From Urechis unicinctus (lineage: Eukaryota; Annelida; Polychaeta; Xenopneusta; Urechidae), in contig CM067355.1 in NCBI GenBank assembly GCA_034190875.2, forward strand, positions 34,348,614 to 34,412,613: 64,000 nt of DNA, given 5' to 3'. Made by a program: the position numbers and the translations under genes. Each line of letters begins with the position of its first letter. Position 1 is the stretch's first letter. Positions 47,511 through 60,271 of this stretch are shown one piece after another. The notes beneath the pieces were generated by a model. The model did no database searches. It was not told where the DNA came from and saw only the letters and a list, made by a program, of their open reading frames with translations.

Positions 47511-48225
47511 CAACTCTGCAACACTTAAACAGAAAGTAAATCTCAACCCAGCAACACTTAGACAGAAAGTAAATCCCAACTAAGCAACACTTAGACACAA
47601 AGTAAATCCCAACTAAGCAACACTTAGACACAAAGTAAATCCCAACCCGGCAACACTTAGACAGGAAGTAAATCCCAACCCCGCAATACTTAGACACAAC
47701 GTAAATCCCAACCAAGCAACATGTAGACAGAAATTAAATCCAAACCCAGCAACACTTAGACAGAAAGTAAATCTCAACCCCGCAACACTTAGAGAGAAAG
47801 TAAATCCAAACCCAGCAACACTTAGACAGAAAGTAAATCTCAACCCAGCAACACTTAGACAGAAAGTAAATCCAAACCCAGCAACACTTAGACAGAAAGT
47901 AAATCTCAACCCCGCAACACTTAGACAGAAAGTAAATCCCAACCCAGCAACATGTAGACAGAAATTAAATCTCAACCCAGCAACACTTAGACACAAAGTA
48001 AATCTTAACCCCGCAACACTTAGACACAAAGTAAATAAAAACCTACTAAAACTTAGACACAAAGTAATTCTCAACCAGGCTACACTAAGACAGAAAGTAA
48101 AATCCCATCCAGGCTACACTTAGACAGAAAGTAAATACCATCCAGGCTACACTTAGACAGAAAGTAAATATCCACCAGGCTACACTTAGACAGAACGTAA
48201 ATCTTAACCCAGCAACTCTAAGACA
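47510..48225. repeat. 33-bp minisatellite, about 22 copies
   Basis: ACTTAGACAGAAAGTAAATC plus CCAACCCAGCAAC. The minus-strand 11-residue hydrophobic frame is a by-product. Confidence 0.96.
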
Positions 48226-48665
48226 CTAAGATCTTAATTCCGACACAGGAAGTAAGTCTAATTTCGCCAATTTTGGACAGAGATTTAAGTAAGTCCCAAT
48301 TCTGCTTAGCTGTGACAGAAAGAATCTCCCAACCCAGGAAAAATGAGACAGTAAAGCTCATATTGAGAACGAGGTAAATCTCAACTCGCCATATTGGGGT
48401 AAATCTCAACTCCCCATATTGAGAACGAGGTAAATCTCAGCTCGCCATAGTGAAGACGAGGTAAATCCCAATTCACCATATTGAAGACGAGGTAAATCCC
48501 AATTCACCATATTGAGAACGAGGTAAATCTTAGCTCGCCATATTTAGAAACGAGGTAAATCTCAACTCGTCATATTGAGAGCGAGGTAAATCTCAACCTG
48601 CCATATTGAGAACAAGGTAAATCTCAACCCGCCATATTGAGAACAAGGCAAATCTCAACTTCCTT
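48226..48665. repeat. About 31-bp minisatellite, about 12 copies
   Basis: GAACGAGGTAAATCTCAACT plus CGCCATATTGA. Shares GTAAATCTCAAC with the preceding 33-bp array, so one may have seeded the other. Confidence 0.93.
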
Positions 48666-49190
48666 AGGGTGCGGCATCAAATCAATCATAATTCTAGAAA
48701 CGCTTCTACCTTGTCACATTTGACGTCATATCGACGTCAACCAGGTTATGTCTGAACCGCCATTCATGGCTTATAGGTGCCGCTCTCATGGTCTACACTT
48801 GAATCACCCGCCCTCCATACCACTACTACGACCTTCCTTTAACAGCTACCACCTTGAATTGACCTCTTTGTGATGTTATCTGTCTACTGCGGAAGACGCG
48901 CTGATGACAGGGAACACCCCGGGCCTCTCCGCTCGCCCTATAGCATGGACACCTCTTAATCCCTGCCTCACGTAGTGTCAGCTATCACATGATGCCCCTC
49001 CCATCCACTAATCACCCCACCCCCACACCCCCCGCCCCCTCCCCAGATTCAATCAGCCGTTCCAACCAGCCCCGGGGTTGTCCCAGCTTCTCCCACACAG
49101 CTGGCCATTCACTCTAATGGTCTCTCCAACTTTTTCATTAAGATTCTTCATGAGAAGGCAAGCAATACACGGACTGGGGTAGAAACAATG
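48666..49190. other. Unique sequence
   Basis: About 520 bases. C-rich at 49,010-49,045. No gene recognised. Confidence 0.55.
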
Positions 49191-49194
49191 GATT

Positions 49195-50485
49195 TTTGTC
49201 CAGGAGCGGGAGGAACTCGGTCTATTTTCAATAAGAGCGACCTGAGCTGGAGGAACTCGGTCTGTTATAAGTTAGAGTGACCTGAGCGGGAGGATCTCGG
49301 TCTGTTATAAGTTTGAGTGACCTGAGCTGAGCGGGAGGAGGATCTCGGTCTGTTATAAGTTAGAGTGACCTGAGCCTCTGTTATAAGTTAGAGTGACGAG
49401 GGGAGGATCTCGGTCTGTTATAAGTTAGAGTGACCTGAGCTGGAGGATCTCGGTCTGTTATAAGTTAGAGTGACCTGAGCGGGAGGATCTCGGTCTGTTA
49501 TAAAGTTAGAGTGACCTGAGCGGGAGGATCTCGGTCTGTTATAAGTTTAGAGTGACCTGAGCGGGAGGATCTCGGTCTGTTATAAGTTAGAGTGACCTGA
49601 GCGGGAGGATCTCGGTCTGTTATAAGTTAGAGTGACCTGAGCGGGAGGATCTCGGTCTGTTATAAGTTAGAGTGACCTGAGCGGGAGGATCGGTCTGTTT
49701 ATCTGTTATAAGTCTGAGCGGGAGGATATAGTTAGAGTGACCTGAGCGGGAGGATCTCGGTCTGTTATAAGTTAGAGTGACCTGAGCGGGAGGATCTCGG
49801 TCTGTTATAAGTTAGAGTGACCTGAGCGGGAGGATCTCGGTCTGTTATAAGTTAGAGTGACCTGAGCGGGAGGATCTCGGTCTGTTATAAGTTAGAGTGA
49901 CCTGAGCGGGAGGATCTCGGTCTGTTATAAGTTAGAGTGACCTGAGCGGGAGGATCTCGGTCTGTTATAAGTTAGAGTGACCTGAGCTGGGAGGATCTCG
50001 GTCTGTTATAAGTTAGAGTGACCTGAGCGGGAGGATCTCGGTCTGTTATAAGTTAGAGTGACCTGAGCGGGAGGATCTCGGTCTGTTATAAGTTAGAGTG
50101 ACCTGAGCTGGAGGAACTCGGTCTGTTATCAGTATGAGCGACCTGAGCGGGAGGAACTCGGTCTGTTATAAGTTAGAGTGACCTGAGCGGGAGGATCTCG
50201 GTCTGTTATAAGTTAGAGTGACCTGAGCTGGAGGAACTCGGTCTGTTATATAGCGGGAGGAACTCGGTCTGTTATCAGTAAGAGCGACCTGAGCTGGAGG
50301 AACTCGGTCTGTTATCAGTATGAGCGACCTGAGCTGGAGGAACTCGGTCTGTTATCAGTATGAGCGACCTGAGCGGGAGGAAATCGGTCTGTTTTCAGTA
50401 AGAGCGACCTGAGCTGGAGGAACTCGGTCTGTTATCAGTAAGAGCGACATGAGCGGGAGGAACTCAGTCTGTTATCAGTATGAGC
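49195..50485. repeat. 40-bp minisatellite, about 31 copies
   Basis: GAGCGGGAGGATCTCGGTCT plus GTTATAAGTTAGAGTGACCT. The right edge carries AACTCGG/ATCAGTAAGAGCG variants; irregular units occur at 49,320-49,400 and 49,690-49,740. Confidence 0.97.
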
Positions 50486-50494
50486 GACATGAGG

Positions 50495-50745
50495 CGAGAG
50501 CCAAAGGGTCGGTGATGAGTCGTGTGGCACATGGCGCTGATGGTACGTGTGGTACATGACTGTGATGAGTCGTGTGGTACATGACTGTGATGAGTCGTGT
50601 GGTACATGACTGTGATGAGTCGTGGGGTACGTGACTGTGATGAGTCGTGTGGTACGTGACTGTGATGAGTCGTGTGGTACATGTCTGTGATGAGTCGTGT
50701 GGTACGTGACTGTGATGAGTCGTGTGGTACGTGACTGTGATTATG
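50495..50745. repeat. 25-bp minisatellite, about 10 copies
   Basis: GTGATGAGTCGTGTGGTACR plus TGACT. Confidence 0.95.
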
Positions 50746-50764
50746 CAGTGAACATACGGGAGTT

Positions 50765-51560
50765 CGTAGGATGGATGGACCATGTGGGTGTTGGTGGGAG
50801 GCATGGACTATGTGGGTGTTGGTGGGAGGCATGGACCATGTGGGTGTTGGTGGGAGGTATGGACCATGTGTGGAGGTATGGACCATGTGTTTGTTGGTGG
50901 GAGGCATGGACCATGTGGGTGTTGGTGAGAGGTATGGACCATGTGTTTGTTGGTGGGAGGTATGAACCATGTGGGTGTTGGTGGTAGGCATGGACCATGT
51001 GGGTGTTGGTGGGAGGTATGGACCATGTGGGTGTTGGTGGGGGGTATGGACCATGTGGGTGTTGGTGGGAGGCATGGACCATGTGGGTGTTTGAGGTATG
51101 GACCATGTGGGTTGGTTGGTGGGAGGTGGGTGTTGGTGGGAGCCATGGACCATGCTTGGTGGGACACCATGTGGGTGTTGGTGGGGGGCATGGACCATGT
51201 GGGTGTTGGTGGGAGGCATGGACCATGTGGGTGTTGGTGGTGGTGGCATGGACAGTGGGTGTTGGTGGGAGGCATGGACCATGTGGGTGTTGGTGGGAGG
51301 CATGGACCATGTGGGTGTTGGTGGGAGGCATGGACCATGTGGGTGTTGGTGGGAGGCATGGACCATGTGGGTGTTGGTGGGGGGGGCATTGGGGTGTTGG
51401 TGGTGGGAGGACATAATCCCATGTGGGTGTTGGTGACATGACCATGTGAGGTGTCGTGGGATGTGGGTGTTGGTGGAGGAATGGACCAGCTCCACAACAC
51501 ATGGACCATCATATGTGGGTGTTGGTGGGTTATCAACCACAACACGCTCCACAGGATGGA
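50765..51560. repeat. 28-bp minisatellite, about 26 copies
   Basis: GGACCATGTGGGTGTTGGTG plus GGAGGCAT, with several shortened units (51,090-51,250, 51,380-51,430). Isolated partial units continue to about 51,570. Confidence 0.95.
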
Positions 51561-51850
51561 CCACATGGGTGTTGGTGGGATATAAACCACAACACGCTCC
51601 ACAACACGGTTTTACGGGGAAGCACAGAAGACCAATTACGTGGAGGTCGACATGTAGGTTTCGGGGGCGGCATTAACCCATGACGAGAAATGATAGTTAA
51701 ACCAGCCGCTAACAAGCAATAACGGCTCGTCCTAGATAACCAGTAACACACCACCAGCCGCATTCAATTCACCATCCGGCCTAGCTGGCTTCAATCGCCA
51801 GCTACGAACGTGTCCAGAGTTGTTTGCTACACTAACGCGAGTAATACAAG
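51561..51850. other. Spacer, mostly unique
   Basis: The left end contains early, degenerate AACCACAACACGCTCCACA units; the rest is unique. Confidence 0.55.
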
Positions 51851-51854
51851 GATA

Positions 51855-53790
51855 AAAACAACACGCTCCACAACACACATCAACGTAAAAACGGGGCGCA
51901 TAACAGACGACAAGCTTCACAAAACACATCACATAAACGACAACACACTCCACAAAACACATCATATAAACCACAACACGCTCCACAACACATCATATAA
52001 ACCACAACACACAACACATATATAAACACAACACGCTCTCACAACACACATCATATAAACCACAACACGCTCCACAACACACATCATATAAACCACAACA
52101 CGCTCCACAACACACATCATATAAACCACAACACGCTCCACAACACACATCATATAAACAACAACACGCTCCACAACACACATCACATAAACCACAACAC
52201 GCTCCACAACACACATCATATAAACCACAACACGCTCCACAACAACATAAACCACAACACGCTCCACAACACACATCACATAAACCACAACACGCTCCAC
52301 AACACACATCATATAAACCACAACACGCTCCACAACACACATCATATAAACATCATCCAAACACACATCAAAACCACAACACTCCACAACACACATCATA
52401 TAAACCACAACACGCTCCACAACACACATCATATAAACCACAACACGCTCCACAACACACATCATATAAACAACAACACGCTCCACAACACACATCACAT
52501 AAACCACAACACGCTCCACAACACACATCATATAAACAACAACACGCTCCACAAAACACATCACATAAAACACAACACGCTCCACAACACACATCATATA
52601 AAACACAACACGCTCCACAACACACATCATATAAACCACAACACGCTCCACAACACACATCATATAAACCACAACACGCTCCACAACACACATCATATAA
52701 ACCACAACACGCTCCACAACACACATCATATAAACCACAACACGCTCCACAACACACATCATATAAACCACAACACGCTCCACAACACACATCATATAAA
52801 CCACAACACGCTCCACAACACACATCATATAAACCACAACACGCTCCACAACACACATCATATAAACCACAACACGCTCCACAACACACATCATATAAAC
52901 CACAACACGCTCCACAAAACACATCATATAAACCACAACACGCTCCACAACACACATCATATAAACCACAACACGCTCCACAACACACATCATATAAACC
53001 ACAACACGCTCCACAACACACATCATATAAACCACACACAAACACGCTCCACAACACACAACACGCTCATATAAATAAACAACACGCTCCACAAACACAC
53101 ACATCATATAAACCACAAACACGCTCCACAACACAACACGCTCACAACATAAACAACACAACACGCTCCACAACACACATCATATAAACCACAACACGCT
53201 CCACAACACAACACATCATATAAACCACAACACGCTCCACAACACACATCATATAAACCACAACACGCTCCACAACACACATCATATAAACCACAACACA
53301 CACAACACCATATAAACCACAACACGCTCATATAAAAACCACAACACGCTCCACAAAACACATCATATAAACCACAACACGCTCCATAAAACACATCATA
53401 TAAACAACAACACGCTCCACGACACAAATCATAAAAAACAATACGCTCCACAACACAAATCATATAAACAACAACACGCTTCACAACACACATAATATAA
53501 AACACAACACGCTCCATAACACAAATCATATAAACCACAACACGCTCCACAACACACATCATATAAAACACAACACGCCCCACAACACATCATATAAACA
53601 ACAACACGCTTCACAACACACATAATATAAAACACAACATGCTCCACAACACAAATCATATAAACCACGACACGCTCCACAACACACATCATATAAACAA
53701 CAACACGCTCCACAACACACATCATATAAACCACAACACGCTCCACAACATAAATCATATAAACCATGACACGCTCCACAACACATATCA
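51855..53790. repeat. 33-bp minisatellite, about 58 copies
   Basis: CACAACACACATCATATAAA plus CCACAACACGCTC. Central units are almost identical; scrambled units occur at 53,030-53,340. Cys- and Val-rich minus-strand frames of up to 404 codons arise from the period. Confidence 0.97.
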
Positions 53791-54520
53791 TTCGTCCTAT
53801 TTCTCGACATCGTTCCCCGACCCCAGTTTGTCCCCGGCCCCATTTTGTCCCCGGCCTCATTCTGTTCCCCGGCCCCTGACCGCTACCCCAGCCCCGGGTT
53901 TAATTCCTCACCCCCCACCCCAACCCAACCCATTCCAACGGCACGCCCTATTCTTCAGCCCCGCCCTCTCCCAGTACCACCCCGCCCAACACGTGATACC
54001 ATTCGCTCAACGCAGGTAAACGGTGGCAAATTTTCAGATAAATTTCCTGATGCGCGAATTGGACCGAGTTGTGTCCCCGCCGCGTCGTTACATGGTGGAG
54101 TTAAGGAATGACGTCAAATGTAGGATACTGCCTCACAATAAAGTGGCCATTTCAATATGAATTCTTACCGGTCGAAACCGAAGTCGAGGTTTTTTGTCAT
54201 GAAATAACCGATGTATATGAGGACCTGGGCAAGCATCTTGATACAATGAATACACAAGGTTGACGCGCGTCCGCTTCTCGCCAACAATCCCCACCTCAAC
54301 CGCTCATGCTGTTACGGCTGATCACGTGACCTCATCTCCGCAGTTTGTCGGTTCCTCTTCATCAAATTGATAATTAGTAATATCTTGTAAATGAATCATG
54401 CTCAGCCAAAACTGGTATGATCTCATTGACGCTGACTGAAGAATCTGCAACTAAGTAAGCCAGTAAGCCGTCCGGCGCATGCGCTGTGCTCAATGACTGA
54501 TTACTGATTTCTACATAAAA
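53791..54520. other. Unique sequence
   Basis: C-rich CCCCGGCCCC-type repeats at 53,815-53,890; otherwise unique; no gene recognised. Confidence 0.55.
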
Positions 54521-54524
54521 CTGG

Positions 54525-54765
54525 ATTGAGTTAATCACGACCTGTGTTTAATACTGTGTGCTATGGATTGAGTTTAACATGCCCTGTGTTTAAAGCTGTG
54601 TGCTATGGATTGAGTTAATTATGACCTGTGTTTAATGCTGTGTGCTATGGATTGAGTTAATCATGACCTGTGTTTAATGCTGTGTGCTATGGATTTAGTT
54701 AATTATGACCTGTGTTTAATGCTGTGTGCTATGGATTTAGTTAATTATGACCTGTGTTTATTGCG
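54525..54765. repeat. 42-bp minisatellite, about 6 copies
   Basis: GCTATGGATTGAGTTAATTA plus TGACCTGTGTTTAATGCTGTGT in two pieces; for example GCTATGG at 54,560 and 54,602. Confidence 0.95.
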
Positions 54766-55357
54766 GCTATAACACGTCGCTTATACCAGCTCTGTACAGA
54801 CCCCATGACGCGCACCCTGGTGTGGCGCGCTTTTAGGGTTCTTTAGCTCGACATTAAATCTGTAGTACTACAGAGGTGACAAAAGACAGTCGTCCCTAGG
54901 AATCCCCCGACCCGGGTCTAAACCACCAACCCCACCCCCCCCCCCCCCCCCCCCGCCTCCACAAGCCCATGACTCACACACATGCTCTTGAGTACTGTAA
55001 TGTAATGAACGCTCTGCGCCCCCAAGCGGCCACACAGGCGCGGACGCGGGGGGCGCGGGGGGGCGGGGAGTCGCTACTATGTGGGAGGGATTATCATAGG
55101 AAGGAGGGTCCTTGTCTGGCTGCCATGACGACGCAGCTGGAACTAACGGCCCGGGGCGATCAGCGAGTGGACGAGGCTGACCCGGTTCTAAATGGAACCT
55201 CCTGGAGTGAGTAGGAGCCAGCCAGCTAACAGCGTGGTGGTCACCCGACCCAAACGCACTTGGGCGAGACCATTATGATTCCACCATCAGTCTCACATGC
55301 AGTAGGATTATATACAAGTGTTATAATTGCATGATGGAAGGACGATACTGGTTCAGC
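54766..55357. other. Unique sequence with a C20 tract
   Basis: Twenty consecutive C at 54,935-54,954; GC-rich at 55,015-55,070. No gene recognised. Confidence 0.55.
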
Positions 55358-56640
55358 TAGCCCGATAAAGTCAAGGCCAGCGCCTAGAGTGACGTCATCA
55401 CTATGACCTAGCCCGATAAAGTCAAGGCCAGCGCCTAGAGTGACGTCATCACTATGACCTAGCCCGATAAAGTCAAGGCCAGCGCCTAGAGTGACGTCAT
55501 CACTATGACCTAGCCCGATAAAGTCAAGGCCAGCGCCTAGAGTGACGTCATCACTATGACCTAGCCCGATAAAGTCAAGGCCAGCGCCTAGAGTGACGTC
55601 ATCACTATGACCTAGCCCGATAAAGTCAAGACCAGCGCCTAGAGTGACGTCATCACTATGACCTAGCCCGATAAAGTCAAGGCCAGCGCCTAGAGTGACG
55701 TCATCACTATGACCTAGCCCGATAAAGTCAAGGCCAGCGCCTAGAGTGACGTCATCACTATGACCTAGCCCGATAAAGTCAAGGCCAGCGCCTAGAGTGA
55801 CGTCATCACTATGACCTAGCCCGAGGCAGTCACTGTCAGCATTTAGAGTGACGTCATCACTATGACCTAGCCCGAGACAGTCACGGCCAGCGTCTAGAGT
55901 GACGTCATCACTATGACCTTGCCCGACACAGTCACGGTCAGCGTCTAGAGTGACGTCATCACTATGATCTTGCCCGACACAGTGACGGCCAGCATCTGGA
56001 GTGACGTCATCACTCTGACCTTGCCCGACACAGTCACGGCCAGCGCCTAGAGTGACGTCATCACTATGACCTAGCCCGACACAGTCACGGCCAGCGCCTA
56101 GAGTGACGTCATCACTATGACCTAGCCCGACACAGTCACGGCCAGCGTTTAGAGTGACGTCATCACTATGACCTAGCCCGACACAGTCACGGCCAGCGCC
56201 TAGAGTGACGTCATCACTATGACCTAGCCCGACACAGTCACGGCCAGCGTTTAGAGTGACGTCATCACTATGACCTAGCCCGACACAGTCACGGCCAGCG
56301 CCTAGAGTGACGTCATCACTATGACCTTGCCCGACACAGTCACGGTCAGCGTCTAGAGTGACGTCATCACTATGATCTTGCCCGACACAGTGACGGCCAG
56401 CATCTGGAGTGACGTCATCACTCTGACCTTGCCCGACACAGTCACGCCCAGCGCCTAGAGTGACGTCATCACTATGATCTTGCCCGACACAGTCACGGCC
56501 AGCGCCTAGAGTGACGTCATCACTATGACCTAGCCCGACACAGTCACGGCCAGCGTTTAGAGTGACGTCATCACTATGACCTAGCCCGACACAGTCACGG
56601 CCAGCGCCTAGAGTTAAGTCATCTCAATTATGGTCTAGTT
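55358..56640. repeat. 51-bp minisatellite, 25 copies, each with a CRE-type site
   Basis: Unit landmarks: TAGCCCGATAAAGTCAAGGC, CAGCGCCTAGAG, TGACGTCA and TCACTATGACC. The first nine units carry TCAAGGCCA (TCAAGACCA in one); later ones have TCACGGCCA. A block recurs 408 bp apart (55,964 and 56,372; eight units). Twenty-four units keep GTGACGTCATCACT intact; the last is degenerate. Confidence 0.97.
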
Positions 56641-56865
56641 GCCGCGTTGGATGAAGTGAATGCTAGAATATTGCGGTTGTGCGGTCTCGTTACAATCGCC
56701 GCTTGTTTCAGTTCTTTTTCGGCCTAACAGTACTCTTCCTGCACCGCAATGATGACGTCACTATGGAGCTTAGAACGCGGCGCCATCCATGAAACGATCT
56801 GCGAAATCGTCACTGTGGAGGTTAATGCCGCATCGCCATGGTGACTCATGCCTTTATTAGTTTAT
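56641..56865. other. Unique sequence
   Basis: About 220 bases; one further TGACGTCA near 56,754. Confidence 0.55.
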
Positions 56866-56869
56866 AGAT

Positions 56870-57925
56870 GAGAGTTTATTTGTGTAAACCGTAATCAGCT
56901 TAAATATGATGGTCGGATTATTTGTGCATTCGTTTATTCGCTTACATGTGATTGTCACCTGTTTATTTGTATATTCTTTTGTTAGCTTACAGATGAGGGT
57001 CTGTTTATTTGTGTTAATAGAGACAGTTGACAGATGGCGTTCTATTAATTTGTGTACACCCAAACAGCTTACAGATGGTGGTCTATTTACTTGTGTAACC
57101 AAAACAGCTTACTGATGATGGTCTATTTATTTGTGTACACCCAAACAGCTTACAGATGCTGGTCTATTCATTTGTGAACACCTAAACAGCTTAAATATGG
57201 TGGTCAATTTATTTGAGTAAACCCAAACAGCTCAGAAACGATTGTCTATGTATTTGTGAACATCCAAACAGCTTACAAATGAGTGTCCATTTATATGTGT
57301 ACACTCAAACAGGTTACAGATGATGGTCTATTTATTTGTGTACACCTGAACAGCCTATAGAAGGTAGTCTGTTTATTTAAGTACACCCAAACAGCTTAGA
57401 TTATGGTTCGTTTATTTGCGTTTTATTTTATGAGCTTACAGATGATGGTCTGCTTATTTGTGTAAACCCAAACAGCTTACAGATGATGATTTAATGATTT
57501 GTGTACACCAAAACAGCTTACAGATGATGGTTTATTGATTTGTGTACACCAAAACAGCTTACAGATGATGGTTTATTGATTTGTGTACACCGAAACAGCT
57601 TACAGATGATGATTTTTTATTTGTGTACACCAAAACAGCTTACAGATGATGGTTTATTGATTTGTGCACACCCAAACAGCTTACAGATGGTGGTCTACAT
57701 ATTTGTGTACACCCAAACAGCTTACAGATGATGGTCTATTTATTTGTGTAAACCTTAATAGCTTACAAATGATTGTCTATTTATTAGTGTACACCTAAAC
57801 AGCTTACAGATGGCGGTCTGTTTATGCATGCACACCCAAACAGTTTAGATTATGGTTTTGTTTTTGCGTATTCTTTTATGAGCATACAAATGATGGTCCG
57901 TTTATTTGTGTTTCAGAAGTAAACT
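56870..57925. repeat. 41-bp minisatellite, about 25 copies, divergent
   Basis: TGTGTACACCCAAACAGCTT plus ACAGATGATGGTCTATTTATT in two pieces. Central copies (57,480-57,700) are most alike; the left edge is highly diverged. Confidence 0.95.
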
Positions 57926-57939
57926 TACACACTATTGTT

Positions 57940-58435
57940 TTAGTAGTGGAGTGACACAGGGGACTATTGTTTTAATAGTGGAGTGACACAGGGGACTACT
58001 GTTTTAGTAGTGGAGTGACACAGGGGACTAATGTTTTAGTAGTGGAGTGACACAGGGGACTAATGTTTTAGTAGTGGAGTGACACAGTGGACTAATGTTT
58101 TAGTAGTGGAGTGACACAGGGGACTATTGTTTTAGTAGTAGTGGTGGTGGAGTGACACAGGGGACTAATGTTTTAGTAGTGGAGTGACACAGGGGACTAA
58201 TGTTTTAGTAGTGGAGTGACACAGGGGACTATTGTTTTGGTAGTGGAGTGACACAGGGGACTAATGTTTTAGTAGTGGAGTGACACAGGGGACTATTGTT
58301 TTATTAGTGGAGTGACACAGGGGACTAATGTTTTAGCAGTGGAGTGACACAGGGGACTATTGTTTTAGGAGTGCAGTGACACAGTGGGCTATCGTTTTTG
58401 TAGTGGTTTAACACAGGGGACTGCTGTTTAAGGAG
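57940..58435. repeat. 32-bp minisatellite, about 15 copies
   Basis: GGGGACTAATGTTTTAGTAG plus TGGAGTGACACA. Confidence 0.96.
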
Positions 58436-58770
58436 TGAATGACTGACCAACTCTGGTCACGGCTCGCTAGAACCTATGCACGGCTCTTTAAAAGCTATAC
58501 ACTTCTCGCCAGAAGTTGTCTACTGCTTGCCAAAAGATGTACACGGCTCGTTGAATGTTGTACCCGGCTCGAAAGCAAGTTGTACACGGATTGCCAGAAT
58601 CTGTACACGGCTCGCCAGAATGTGTACACGGGAGACAATGGTTATAGCTCGGCAGAAGCTCTACGTGCTATGAATTTATTCCCTTCAAATGACACACGCT
58701 TGTCAATAAGTTGCTCCACCTTCACTTAACTGGCATGGTTGAGTGGGGAGAGGTGCGGCGTCGAGGGCAG
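58436..58770. repeat. Degenerate about 22-bp repeat and spacer
   Basis: CGGCTCGCCAGAATSTGTACA-like units occur about 7 times at 58,465-58,640, then unique sequence. Confidence 0.75.
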
Positions 58771-58774
58771 GACA

Positions 58775-59235
58775 GAATGAACGGCGAGGGCGTGACGGAA
58801 TGAATGACGAGGCGAGACAGAATGAACGGCGATGGCGTGACGGAATGCATGACGAGGCGAGACAGAATGAACGGCGATGGCGTGACGGAATGAATGACGA
58901 GGCGAGACAGAATGAACGGCGATGGCGTGACGGAATGCATGACGAGGCGAGACAGAATGAACGGCGATGGCGTGACGGAATGAATGACGAGGCGAGACAG
59001 AATGAACGGCGAGGGCGTGACGGAATGAATGACGAGGCGAGACAGAATGGACGGCTATGGCGTGACGGAATGGACGGCGAGGGCGTGACGGAATGGACGA
59101 CGAGGCGTGACGGAATGGACGGCTAGGGTGCGACGGAATAGGCGGCTAGGGCGTGACGGAATGGACGGCGAGGGCTTGACAGAATGGATGACGAGGGTGT
59201 TACAGAATGGACGAAGAGGGCGAGAGAGAATGGAT
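58775..59235. repeat. 45-bp minisatellite passing into a 22-24 bp array
   Basis: GACGGAATGAATGACGAGGC plus GAGACAGAATGAACGGCGAT (45-base period) to 59,050; then GTGACGGAATGGACGGCGAG single units. The 45-bp unit is visibly two diverged copies of the short one. Confidence 0.95.
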
Positions 59236-60270
59236 GGCGGAGTTTAGCTACTGCAGCAAACGTTTGCATTAATACATGCATTGACTACAATAGAAATCCG
59301 TTAATGTATGATATTGACGGATGATAAACCAGAGGGTTAGTCGGATGTGGCGGGGTAGGGGCGGAATCAGGGATGGTGACGTACGTTTGGTTCAATAGAC
59401 AACATTCAAGTCGAAATGGAACACAAAGAAAACCCGTTTTGAACGTGTGAGTTATGTCAGGGTCACGAATGGTGTAGCGATATCTTCGTCGGCAATGAGC
59501 TGATGACTTACTTGTCTGCCACTGTGGCACATGACGTCACATGATAACTCACGTGATCCATGAAGTGACACAAGAAGTAGTTTCTCATGAAGCACTATTA
59601 ATGCCGATTTGTGGAATTCTTCTGTTGCCGAACGGCTTCAACTCATCCATAGAGCCACGACGCTAACCGCCCGCCCCGCGGCGCGTCGTCCTCTGGGTAC
59701 GGCTCGTTATTTGATACAAATTATCGCAAATCTACAAGGTAAACAAACTCTACCAGTCGCTGCGTGGGGTCGGCCAGACACGATTCACAAACGAGGCTAA
59801 TAAGTTGCAAAGCATGCGCACTGCTCCCTGCCCAGCTTTGATTGGAAACAAGTGCTTCCAGTGCCTAAGTGAAACGCGCTAGAAAGCAATTACTGTCAGA
59901 GGAACTTTTTCTCGACATGACTGTCTGGCTTTGGATAAGGCGATTGGCTGCAGATCGAACTGCGAGTACTTTCCTTACCGCGAGGCAGAGAAGGACACGG
60001 GTTGTCGGATTAGACGCTGGTAGCGACTTCCTCGCGGCTGATGAGTCGTCTCAAGTACCCCCTCCATTCGCAAGCTGCCTCGGACGCGCTTATTGTTCGT
60101 TTCTTTCCATCTTGTCGATTTCTCAATGTCACCTTTCATGGAGCCCGGTAGATGGCGCCCAGACGGCTTGCTATACCCCGGTCACCGCCCCGGACGTGGA
60201 AGTCGATTCTCATCAGTTTCGCTGCAAATCATTGGTATTTTGGGCGAGTTGGATCGAGTTTCATCATCTT
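59236..60270. other. Unique sequence, about 1 kb
   Basis: Repeat-free island. An open stretch at 59,869-60,273 lacks an ATG and resembles no family I know. No gene is called. Confidence 0.5.
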
Positions 60271-60271
60271 T

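Noticed and set aside
51962..53176. 404-codon minus-strand open frame rich in Val and Cys
   Set aside because: It lies wholly in the 33-bp array and exists because 33 is divisible by three; overlapping frames are equally open, and there is no start context, signal or domain.
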